From Candidatus Ribeiella danica (GTDB lineage Bacteria; Chloroflexota; Chloroflexia; Chloroflexales; Roseiflexaceae): DNA of 18,385 nt. Below the pieces are notes generated by a model, which saw only the letters and a list, made by a program, of their open reading frames with translations, searched no databases and was not told where the DNA came from. How positions within the stretch are numbered: position 1 is the stretch's first letter; each line of letters opens with the position of its first letter. This document shows, piece after piece, positions 5,704 through 18,385 of this stretch. Made by a program: the position numbers and the translations under genes. The stretch covers positions 1 through 18,385 of the forward strand of contig JADKFS010000014.1 of the NCBI GenBank assembly GCA_016717335.1. Reading direction: 5' to 3'.

Positions 5704-8613
5704 ATGACGATTGCAGCAGACTCTATTCCCCGCGCCAGCGCCAGACTGCTGGCGCTGGCAGAGCGCGACCCACGCCGGGCCGCGGCGCTGGCTCGCCGCG
5801 CTATCGCACAAAGTTCCCAAGACGACGCACTCGCCGCGGCCTGGTCGCGCTACACCCTTGGGTACGCGCTTGTAGCCTGGGAGCGCGTGGCGGAAGCTCG
5901 GCCGCTGCTGCAGAATGCGCGATCTGTGTTCGAGCAGCATGGGCACGCCTACGCTGATCTGCTCTGCCGGCACGCGCTCATCCTGGCGGACGTGTGGGCG
6001 ACCGACCGCGCCGGCCTGCACGACGACTTCGCAGCACTTGCCGAACAGCTTGTGGTCGCCGGCGCCCCGCTCGAAGCTGCGCGGTGCCAGCTGGACCAGG
6101 CCCGACAGCTGTGCGTGCTCGGCCGGCCGGATGCGGCCGAGGCGGTGCTCGGCACGATCGCGCCGCTGCTAGTCGCCGGCGATTCGCTCGACCAAGCGCG
6201 CTGGCTGCGCACGCGCGGCACGGCCGCCTACCTGCGCGCAGCGTATGACCAGGCCCGCGCGCTGCTGGCGGACGCCGAGCAGATCTTCATCACCCATCGC
6301 TACCCGCTCGAGATCGCGCGCTGCTGGACTGAGCAGGCCCGCGTGGCCTTCCTCCAGGAACAGCCTGACCGCGCGCTCGCACTCTACCAGCGGGCCGAGC
6401 AGGTGTACCGGCGGTACGATGTCCCGATCCGGCTGGCCTACTGCAGCAAGACCATCGGGCTCGCCCTGATGCGACAGGGAATCTACGATGCGGCGCTGGC
6501 GGCGACCCTCAGGGCGCTGCGACAGTTTGTGGCGCTGGGACGTGACGGCGACATCGGCGGCTGTCAGCTCAACTTGGGTAACATCTACTACTACACTGCG
6601 CGCTGGGAGGCTGCCCTGGCCTGCTACGCCCGCGCCGAGGCACTCTGTGCGGCGCGCGGGCTGCTCGGTGAGCAGCTGATGGCGTGCCGCAACCGCGCAT
6701 TGGTCTACCGTGCGCTCGGCCGGTGGGACGAGGCGCATTTCTTACTGACGGCGCTCGAGAACCAGGCCCGTATGCTGAATCAGCATGCCGAGCTCGCTGA
6801 GCTGGTGAATATGCGTGCTGATTTGTTCGCCGACGCCGGCCAGGATGATCTGGCGCTGGTCCAGTATCAGCGCGCGCAGGAGCTCTTCGCACAGCATGGC
6901 AACCTGACGTCGGCTGCCGTATGCGCGCTAGAGCAGGGTTGGCTCCAGCTCCGGCGCGGTGGGGTCGATGGCCTGGGCACTCTTCAACAGCGCCGCCCTC
7001 GCTGTGACACAGCATCCCCACCAGCTCTGGCGCGTAAAGCACGGTTGGCCCGCTGCGCCGAGTCCCGCGGCGTCGTTGCGGAAGCGCTGCGCCACTACCG
7101 TGCGGCAGTCGATCTCGTAGGCGATCTGCGGCGCCGCCTGGCCAGCGAGATGATATCGAGCAGTCTTGCCGCACAGGCAGCCTCGCTCTATACTGATGCA
7201 CTGCGCGCGGCAGCTGCGTGCGGCGCAGCGGAGACGCTGCTGGAGATCGCCGAGGCGCAGCGCGCGCTGGTTCTCCAGCGCCAGCTTGCCACGCAGCGCG
7301 CGTCACTGCCAAGAGAGGCGCTGCCCGAGCTGGCCCTTCTGCGCGAGCGCATCGGCGCGCTGCTGGATTACGGCGATGTCGACGATGGCGCGCTCGACGC
7401 TGCGCTCGATGCCTACGGCACGCTGCTCGTTCAAGCCAGGCACGCCGATACACCCCTTTCGGAACGTTGGAACCCGTTGCTCGATCGCGCGTTCGACCTC
7501 GCACGCGTCCGCGAGACGCTCAGCGCTGCCTTTGGCGACGACTGGACGATCCTGGTGTATCTCGTCAGTGGCGCCGAGTTGCTCGCCGTCACGGTAATGC
7601 CCGATGGCTTGGCCCTCCAGCGAACCCTACGCGACGAGGCGATCGATCGGCTGATCGCCCAGGCCAGCACCGCGGCGTTCCGCGCGTACACCTACCGCGA
7701 TTTCGTGTATCAGCGCGGTGCGACCAATCGGCGCTGGGATGGGCTGTGCCTGCTCGCCGAGCAGCTCTTGCCACCACAGGCCATCGGTCGGCTGCATCCG
7801 GGGCACCGGCTGCTGATCGTCCCGGCCGGCCCGCTCCACACGCTGCCCTGGGCCGCGCTGCGCCTCGAGGGCGGCTGGCTGGCCGAGCAGGCGATCGTCC
7901 AGCTCCTGCCATCGCTGACGATCTGGCAGGCGCTCGCGGACAAGCCAGCTGTGTCCCGCCGAGCCGCGCTACTGGTCGGCTGCCAGACGTTTGGTGACCG
8001 AGCCCCACCGCTGCCGGGGGTCGCGGACGAGCTTGCGGCGATCGCAAGGCACTGGCCGGCTGCCCGCGCACTCCCGCGCGATGGAGGCGCGCAGCGCGAC
8101 GATCTGATCGATCAGTCTGCCAGCGGTGAGCTTGAGCACTACGCTGTCCTGCACTTCGCGACGCATGCGCAGCTGCTGCCGGCACGCGGCATGGCGGCGC
8201 ACATCAAGCTCGGGGACGGCGATCTGCTGCTGCCCGAGATTGCCAATCTCCGATTGGGCAGCGGCCTGGTGACGCTCTCGACCTGCGACGGCGCCGCGGC
8301 CGATGTGTTGCCTGGCGAGGAGGTGCTGAGCCTAAGCTGGGCGTTCCTTGCGGCCGGCGCGGGCACCGTACTGGCCAGCCTCTGGCCGGTGTACGACGCG
8401 GCTGCCATCCTGATCATGGACGTGTTCTATGCCGAGCTCGCGCAGTGCGGCGATGCGGCCATGGCGCTCGCGCATGCGCAGCGCACGCTGATCGCCGCCT
8501 ATGAGCAGACCGGCGACGCGGCCACAGAGCCGCAATACTGGGGCAGCTACGTTGTGACAGGAAAGGGGCTGGTGGTGGAGACGACGGGTGGTACCGCCCC
8601 GCCGCCATCCTGA
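5704..8613 (+). CDS. TPR-CHAT caspase-like protease
   Basis: The 969-residue protein has a long N-terminal TPR array (about residues 1-480, e.g. ALALYQRAEQVYRRYDVPIR, GNIYYYTARWEAALACYARA) and a C-terminal CHAT domain (about 640-960), a caspase-related cysteine peptidase. The catalytic dyad is intact: His821 in HFATHA and Cys861 in LSTCDGA, followed by GEEVLSLSWAFLAAGAGTVL and WGSYVVTGKG. TPRs probably bind a regulator or substrate; the zf-HC2 protein and sigma factor just upstream are the obvious candidates. A leaderless start is likely. Residues about 422-447 are out of frame: one base appears extra near 6961-6970 and one missing near 7044, and the shifted frame reads AWALFNSAALAVTQHPHQLW, a normal TPR helix. 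The pair compensates, so the frame stays open. Function in the cell is inferred, not known. Confidence 0.85.
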   Translation: MTIAADSIPRASARLLALAERDPRRAAALARRAIAQSSQDDALAAAWSRYTLGYALVAWERVAEARPLLQNARSVFEQHGHAYADLLCRHALILADVWATDRAGLHDDFAALAEQLVVAGAPLEAARCQLDQARQLCVLGRPDAAEAVLGTIAPLLVAGDSLDQARWLRTRGTAAYLRAAYDQARALLADAEQIFITHRYPLEIARCWTEQARVAFLQEQPDRALALYQRAEQVYRRYDVPIRLAYCSKTIGLALMRQGIYDAALAATLRALRQFVALGRDGDIGGCQLNLGNIYYYTARWEAALACYARAEALCAARGLLGEQLMACRNRALVYRALGRWDEAHFLLTALENQARMLNQHAELAELVNMRADLFADAGQDDLALVQYQRAQELFAQHGNLTSAAVCALEQGWLQLRRGGVDGLGTLQQRRPRCDTASPPALARKARLARCAESRGVVAEALRHYRAAVDLVGDLRRRLASEMISSSLAAQAASLYTDALRAAAACGAAETLLEIAEAQRALVLQRQLATQRASLPREALPELALLRERIGALLDYGDVDDGALDAALDAYGTLLVQARHADTPLSERWNPLLDRAFDLARVRETLSAAFGDDWTILVYLVSGAELLAVTVMPDGLALQRTLRDEAIDRLIAQASTAAFRAYTYRDFVYQRGATNRRWDGLCLLAEQLLPPQAIGRLHPGHRLLIVPAGPLHTLPWAALRLEGGWLAEQAIVQLLPSLTIWQALADKPAVSRRAALLVGCQTFGDRAPPLPGVADELAAIARHWPAARALPRDGGAQRDDLIDQSASGELEHYAVLHFATHAQLLPARGMAAHIKLGDGDLLLPEIANLRLGSGLVTLSTCDGAAADVLPGEEVLSLSWAFLAAGAGTVLASLWPVYDAAAILIMDVFYAELAQCGDAAMALAHAQRTLIAAYEQTGDAATEPQYWGSYVVTGKGLVVETTGGTAPPPS

Positions 8614-8620
8614 CCGTGGT

Positions 8621-8794
8621 CTAGTGGCCGCCGCCGCTGCTGCCGCCAGGCTCGCTGTTGGTCTGAGCGGGGGTCGGCGTCGGGTCGGCGCCATACGCCG
8701 TGGATGGCGGGATGCTGCCGAATATTCCTCCGAGAGCCAGGGTTGCCGCCACAGCTGCGCCGATAATCCACCGAATGATCTGCTGCTGTCTCAC
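8621..8794 (-). CDS. Small exported or membrane-anchored peptide (57 aa), GTG start
   Basis: A GTG at 8794 is preceded by a perfect AGGAGG Shine-Dalgarno (8801-8806) with a 6-nt spacer, the strongest ribosome site in the window, and this decides the start. The product begins MRQQQIIRWI, continues with a hydrophobic core IGAAVAATLALGGIFG, then PPSTAYGA, a plausible signal-peptidase site, and ends in a short polar tail rich in Pro/Thr and Gly/Ser (DPTPTPAQTNSEPGG...). It could be a secreted peptide of about 20 residues or a single-pass membrane peptide. It is convergent with the CHAT gene, the stops being 7 nt apart. I recognise no family. Possible roles are signal, inhibitor or substrate of the CHAT system, or an unrelated lipid-associated microprotein. 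Base pattern and ribosome site make coding likely; function is unknown. Confidence 0.7.
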   Translation of the reverse strand: MRQQQIIRWIIGAAVAATLALGGIFGSIPPSTAYGADPTPTPAQTNSEPGGSSGGGH

Positions 8795-8853
8795 GGATGA
8801 CCTCCTCTTTGCTTGTGTCGACGTACGAGCGATGAACGCTTGAATGTGGCGTC

Positions 8854-8862
8854 AGTATCACA
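8854..8862 (-). promoter_or_regulatory. Extended -10 promoter of the small peptide gene
   Basis: On the minus strand TGTGATACT (TG-N-GATACT) lies 60 nt upstream of the GTG start, just after a T6 run. No TTGACA-like -35 is present 17 bp upstream. Tandem 11-bp repeats lie 30 nt further upstream, which would suit an activator-dependent promoter. Confidence 0.4.
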
Positions 8863-8888
8863 AAAAAGGGGTCTTCCGAAGAGGTCTT

Positions 8889-8921
8889 GAGGCGGAAACG
8901 AGGCGGAAATCAGGCGGCAAT
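8889..8921. repeat. Three tandem 11-bp direct repeats, candidate activator site
   Basis: GAGGCGGAAAC (8889-8899), GAGGCGGAAAT (8900-8910) and CAGGCGGCAAT (8911-8921) follow each other without gaps. AGGC recurs in the same phase at 8923 and again at 8933 inside the adjacent hairpin. SARP/OmpR-type activators are known to bind direct repeats of 11-bp period, one helical turn. A BTAD regulator of that class is encoded in this window. The site sits upstream of the small peptide promoter and downstream of the FG-GAP gene. Confidence 0.5.
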
Positions 8922-8923
8922 AA

Positions 8924-8952
8924 GGCCCGGCAAGGCGAAGCCTTGCCGGGCC
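8924..8952 (-). terminator. Strong hairpin, probable terminator of the FG-GAP gene
   Basis: A perfect 13-bp stem GGCCCGGCAAGGC / GCCTTGCCGGGCC with a GAA loop lies 51 nt past the stop of the leftward FG-GAP gene. On the minus strand it is followed by TTATTG, only a weak U tract; on the plus strand by GTTAAC. It may therefore act in both directions, also ending the CHAT transcript, or stabilise 3' ends rather than act as a classic intrinsic terminator. Confidence 0.65.
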
Positions 8953-9003
8953 GTTAACAACCTATGCTGGGAAGCCGACGTCCCGAGCCAGGAAGGAATT
9001 ATT

Positions 9004-14589
<5,586 letters not shown>

Positions 14590-14597
14590 AATTCTCC

Positions 14598-17415
14598 TCA
14601 CATCGAACGCAGCAGATTCTCGACCAGCTCTCGGTCGTGCGCCGCCCCAACCTTCTGGAAGGTCGTGAGTGCCTGGCTGAGCAATGCGTGCCCCTCCGAT
14701 GGATCGTCCGGCAGAAGGGCCTCTCCCCAACAGAGCTCTACGCGGGCGGTCTCGTACGGATCGCTGTCCTGCAAGAGCGAGTGCGCCTGGGCGTAGGCCG
14801 AACGGGCAGCGCCGGCCTGCGCGAGCGCGACGAGCACCTGGCCTTGCACGCGCAGCCCGGAGCGCCTCGGCGCGCGGTGAGGACTGCACGCGCGCGAGCC
14901 GCACGGCATCTTCCAAATAGCACCAGGCTTCTTGGAGCTTCGCCTGGCCAAGGGCAATGAGCGACTGGGTGCGGCGTATCTCAGGCAGCTGGTAGTCCGA
15001 GCCGATCTCGACGGTCAGCCGTTCGGCTTCCTCGATTGCAGCCGTCGCGGCTGCAAGGTCCTTTGTACGGATAGCCAGATCCGCGAGGTTCGACTGGATA
15101 TGAATAATCTGCTCCTGCAGCCGATGCTCGCGCGCGCGCTCAAGCGCGTGGGCCAGGTGGGCGCTTGCCGGCTCGAACGCGCCCTGGGCGGTGCGGAGCG
15201 CGCCTAGGCAGAGCTCGACATCGACCTGGCGCACCACGCTGCCCAGCTCATCGGCCGCCTGCAGCGCCGCGCGATACTCACTTTCGGCGCCGGCCCAGTC
15301 TCCTTGCAGGTGCTTCACAATGCCGAGGTTATGCCAGACAGCTATCATGCCCCAGCGGTCACCGATTAGGTTGTACAAATCAAGGGCGGCCTTGTATGCT
15401 TGGAGCCCGGCGGTAAACTCATCAAGCGAACAATGAATGACTCCCAGCTTCACCAGCGCGCGCGCACGCCAGTGGCCGGCCTCGTTTGGAAGCAATTGTA
15501 GACTTGCCTCAATCGCAACGCGCGCTTCCGGCAGATCGCCCATCGCGATCTGCACAGAGCCGATGCGCAAGTGCAGGATCCCTTCCTCCAGAGACCCGGT
15601 GTTAGCTACCTCATTCAGCCCGCGGCGCAGCCAGCTAAGGGCTTGCTGTGGCAGATCAAACTCCAACAGCTCGCCCAGCCCGCGGCATGCGCGCGCCTTA
15701 AGCTCACGGGCCATTGGCGTGTTCGGTTGGAGATCCAGCTGTGCGAGTGCCGCTCGAAAGCCTATCTCGGCCTGCTCGTAGTTGCTGAGCAAGCTATCGG
15801 CCTCACTTCGAGCGAGCACAATTTCGGGAGGAAGCGGCGCGGGGCAGTGCTCAGCGAACTCTTGAAGAAGCGCGCGCAGTAGCCGCGTCTGTCCGCGACT
15901 TGCGATCTGCCAGGTGAGTGTTGTCGCCAGATCGTAGTCGCCGGATTGGACATAGTGGCGTGCGGCAAACAGCGGATCTGCTCCGGCTGTTTCGTAGTAG
16001 CTGCCTGCACGCTTGTGCATCATTCGACGCTGATCCTGATCGAGCAGATCGTAATAGAAGACCTGCAGCATGGCGTGCATGTGGTACTGCCTGTCTGCCG
16101 ACACGCGAATGAGATGGCGGCGGCCAAGATCCAGAATCTGGCGTTGAATACTGCGGCCGTCGAGGATTGACTCAATCGCCGCCCGTGTCCCGCCGTAGCC
16201 GAGCAGGACAGCGATTGTGGCCATGACCATGCGCTGGGCATCCGTAAGCGAGCCATCTACCTCGCGTAGCAGGAACAACTGGATGCTCTCGGCATCCATG
16301 AGCTGTCCGACAATGGCTTGCGTGGGTGGACTGTGCCGCAGCACGTCAATCGCCAGTGTGACGAGCTGAGCATTGCCCTCCGTGACGCGCATCAACGTGT
16401 CGATCAGCGTCCGCGATCGACTGAGCTTTTGTAGCTTCAGAATTGCGCCAACATCCTCAGCCTGAAGCCCTTCGAGGATCAGAGTCGCATCTAGCGGAAT
16501 GCCATCCAGCGGATCGCGCGTGACGACGATGACCTCGATTTGGCCGGTCTGCGCTACGCTCAAGAGTTGCTCTACGAACGACACGAGAGTTGGATCGACG
16601 TTCATCCTCTGCGCGTCATCAAGACAGATGATGTACTGCTGACCCTGAAGGAGCTGGATGATATAGTCGCAGAGGATCTTGGTGGGCGGCAATTGTCCGC
16701 CCTGCGACATCGACGCCTGCAAGAGCCGCCAGGGTTCGCCCTGCCCGTGCCAGGCAAGAAAAGCGGCCAGCTTCCATAGGAGAACGAAAATATCGTCGTT
16801 TTGGCGGAACTCACACCAGAAAATATGGGACATGGCGGACCGCTTGCGAGCAAAGGTCGACGCTAGTGCAGACTTGCCGGCGCCAGCGATCCCCGTGATG
16901 ACGACGAAATGGCGTGCATTCATTATCTCATTCAGAGAATGAAGCTCGGTCAATCTACCAACGAACTGAGCGACGAGCGGGGGCGCAGGTGTGGGTAGAA
17001 GTGGAATGCCTACAGCGTTGGGGCGAGCGTCGCCGCTCACGTGCGCGCGGTCGTTCGACGCATTATGAAAGGCATTCAGATCTTGGCGAGGATCGGCTGG
17101 GTTCCAGTGAGATGCGCTCGGCTGTTGCAGAAACCAGTTGGTATAGGCTTCGTAGTCGCTGGGCGGGACTTCGAGCGCACGTACAAGTCCCTTGGCTATG
17201 CGCAAGCTTGGTCGCCGTGCCGACTCGGCGCGCCGAATGGTTCGAGCGGTGCAGGTTTCACCCGTAATTGTCCCCTCACTCAGTACCTCCAGCGCAGCGC
17301 CAACCCGCTCCGCGAGCTGATCTTGAGTGAGTCCGAGGTATTCCCGACGCGCCTTGATCCATTCGCCGGCTTTCAACGAGGGCACGGATGACTGGGAGGA
17401 AGACGAAGAACTCAT
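14598..17415 (-). CDS. XRE-STAND (NB-ARC-like) ATPase-TPR regulator, one frameshift
   Basis: The product is about 938 residues once one extra base near 14858-14860 (GGG run) is removed. After a serine-rich start, residues 17-85 form an XRE-type helix-turn-helix (KARREYLGLTQDQLAERVG). Residues about 145-430 are a STAND NTPase: Walker A GIAGAGKS at 175-182, Walker B IICLDDAQ, and a sensor-like VIVVTRDP. A winged-helix region and a long TPR array follow (VKLGVIHCSLDEFTAGLQAY, VWHNLGIVKHLQGDWAGAES), ending LVENLLRSM. AGAGGA lies about 10 nt before ATG 17415. Such proteins are ATP-switched regulators or conflict-system sensors. Only 8 nt separate it from the secreted FG-GAP metallopeptidase gene, so the two are cotranscribed. 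It may autoregulate through the repeat array upstream. The frameshift is probably a sequencing error. Confidence 0.82.
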
Positions 17416-17499
17416 GTGCTCGTATCCTCTCCTATGTCCTTAATCCATATTGCGGCCACTCGGGAAACCCTGCAGAGCGATACATTCGTGCATATCTCC

Positions 17500-17723
17500 G
17501 GGCGTGATTCCTTCCAATGCGGCGCGATTCCCTTCCAATGCGGCGCGATCCTTCCAAGGCGGCGCGATTCCTTCCAATGCGTCGCGACCTGCCTTCCAAT
17601 GCGGCGTGATTCCTTCCAATGCGGCGCGATTCCTTTCAATGCGCCCCGCTTCGCTTCCAAGTCGCCCGCGATGCCCTTCCAATGCGGCGCGATTCCCTCC
17701 AATGCGGCGCGATCTCCCCAATC
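17500..17723. repeat. Tandem array of about 11 degenerate 20-21-bp units
   Basis: Units of consensus TTCCAATGCGGCGCGATTCC start at 17512, 17533, 17552, 17572, 17594, 17614, 17634, 17655, 17677, 17697 and (diverged) 17717; a partial unit precedes them. Steps vary from 19 to 22 bp and average 20.5 bp, close to two turns of B-DNA. The variable step breaks any reading frame, so it is not a protein repeat. It lies 85-310 bp upstream of the XRE-STAND gene. It could be a minisatellite or an array of protein binding sites. Confidence 0.75.
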
Positions 17724-17937
17724 TTTCCCGCCTGCCTTCGTCGCCGCGTCGATCGCCCAATCGGCCTCAACGATCCTATCGATACGAGTCCAGCTCGGCG
17801 GTAACTGCCTGCCTGGTTCTGGACGGGAGGGAGCGCTGCACATACGATTGCCGTCGTTTGATGGCGGGCATTCCCTGAATCGCCGTCGCTCGCTCGCGCC
17901 CCACCGACGCCACGTCCCCAATCGCCGTCGCCTGACC
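17724..17937. other. Stretch without a recognisable gene
   Basis: No coding frame here shows protein-like sequence. The only regularity is a short motif, AATCGCCGTCGC, at about 17878 and 17920, with a variant CGATTGCCGTCG at about 17850. Together with the repeat array and the inverted repeat it makes up nearly 600 bp of non-coding DNA between the STAND gene and the transposase remnant. Confidence 0.35.
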
Positions 17938-17994
17938 GTCTCCGATACGCGGTATGATAGATGTACCACCAACCACCCACCCCGTATCGGAGAC
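17938..17994. repeat. Long inverted repeat next to transposase remnant
   Basis: GTCTCCGATACG (17938-17949) and CGTATCGGAGAC (17983-17994) are perfect 12-bp arms. After one C/C mismatch the stem extends by GGT/ACC, leaving a 25-nt loop. It lies 18 nt before the ATG-like start of the transposase remnant, so it may be a subterminal part of an insertion-sequence end or a translation-blocking hairpin. It has no U tract, so a simple terminator is less likely. Confidence 0.55.
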
Positions 17995-18012
17995 GATCCC
18001 ACCTCTTCCTCG

Positions 18013-18385
18013 ATGTTGTGGCGCGTCGTTCAACCGGCTGCGCGCCCCCTCCGGCCCGCGCCAGGCCGTCCGCCCGCCCCACCCGACGTGCCCTGTCCAC
18101 TCGCCGGCTGCGCCACTGCCTGCCTGGTCGCCGCCGACCCGCTTGTCCGCACGTACCGCGCCCTGCTTGGCGAGCTGCCCTGGTCCTGCAGCCGCAGCCG
18201 CGCGCGCCCTGGTCGCCGCCTATCTCGTCAAGCTCCACGAGGCAAGCGCTCCATTGGCTCGGCTTCGACCGCGTGCCCGATCCGACTGCGCCGCACGGCT
18301 TCGACGTCGCCGCCAGGGTCCCCAAACGCCGCCACTGCAGCACCGTCCTGCGCGACCGACCGCCCAATCCGGCGCTGCAGTTCCT
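18013..18385 (+). pseudogene. Degraded transposase, 5' part, continues beyond window
   Basis: Three plus-strand frames in succession give pieces of one protein: ADPLVRTYRALLGELPW (to about 18183), then ARALVAAYLVKLHE (to about 18241), KRSIG, and finally LGFDRVPDPTAPHGFDVAAR with VLRDRPPNPALQF up to the window end. I recall this pattern (YRALLGELPW...YLVKLHEGKR...LGF...HGFDV) from DDE transposases common in Chloroflexota, but cannot name the IS family with certainty. Between KRSIG and LGFDRVP about 15-20 expected residues seem deleted, and at least two single-base shifts occur, so this copy is probably dead. The element may have brought the adjacent inverted repeat. Confidence 0.5.

Noticed and set aside
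8547..8861. 104-codon minus-strand ATG frame overlapping the end of the CHAT gene
   Set aside because: Wrong frame relative to the GTG-started small peptide, which has a perfect Shine-Dalgarno and a hydrophobic signal; this frame shows neither.
17500..17723. Possible CRISPR array
   Set aside because: Units are directly adjacent, degenerate and only about 20 bp, with no unique spacers and no cas genes.
17412..18002. 196-codon minus-strand frame across the repeat array, ending in an ATGA overlap with the STAND gene, with repeated APHWK-type residues
   Set aside because: The repeat step varies from 19 to 22 bp, so the residues come from noncoding repeats that drift through frames. The upstream part reads through the inverted repeat, and no ribosome site is seen.

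Overview
The window is GC-rich DNA that looks like Chloroflexota (class Chloroflexia, Roseiflexus/Kouleothrix-like). This is inferred from the mix of families: BTAD regulators, sigma factors with a long N-terminal extension, TPR-CHAT proteins, XRE-STAND-TPR regulators, FG-GAP exoproteins and a C-terminal 'GWNLFAY...GYWIY' module that I recall mainly from this phylum. No rRNA, tRNA or CRISPR was seen.

Left part (1-3489, all minus strand): a BTAD (SARP/AfsR-type) regulator with a second C-terminal helix-turn-helix, then a DUF4255/Pvc16-type protein, then an AAA+ ATPase that runs off the left edge. The last two overlap by ATGA. DUF4255 plus this AAA+ type is a hallmark pair of contractile injection systems (eCIS), so an eCIS cluster probably continues beyond base 1.

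Centre (3490-8794): a plus-strand trio divergent from the BTAD gene encodes a sigma-70-like factor, a cytoplasmic protein with two zf-HC2 (anti-sigma type) zinc sites, and a 969-residue TPR-CHAT caspase-like protease with an intact His/Cys dyad. The CHAT gene seems to have its own extended -10 promoter and a leaderless start. A 57-residue exported peptide (GTG start, strong Shine-Dalgarno) lies tail-to-tail with it. Three tandem 11-bp repeats, with the period used by SARP-type regulators, lie upstream of the peptide gene.

Right part (17415-9004, minus strand): an XRE-STAND(NB-ARC-like)-TPR regulator is followed after 8 nt by a secreted protein of about 1860 residues. That protein has 14 calcium-binding FG-GAP repeats, a CLCA-like zinc metallopeptidase motif (HELGH...D) and beta-rich C-terminal modules. 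A 13-bp hairpin follows it. Upstream of the regulator lies an array of about 11 degenerate units of 20-21 bp, then a long inverted repeat and a degraded transposase at the right edge.

Single-base indels interrupt the AAA+, FG-GAP, STAND and transposase genes, and a compensated pair is hidden inside the CHAT gene. Many lie at short homopolymers and the protein signal resumes cleanly on the other side, so I read most of them as sequencing or assembly errors. Coordinates of these genes are therefore given for the reconstructed product. The most interesting proposal is that sigma factor, zinc-finger protein and CHAT protease form a proteolysis-gated transcription switch beside an injection-system locus and a STAND-controlled exoprotein.
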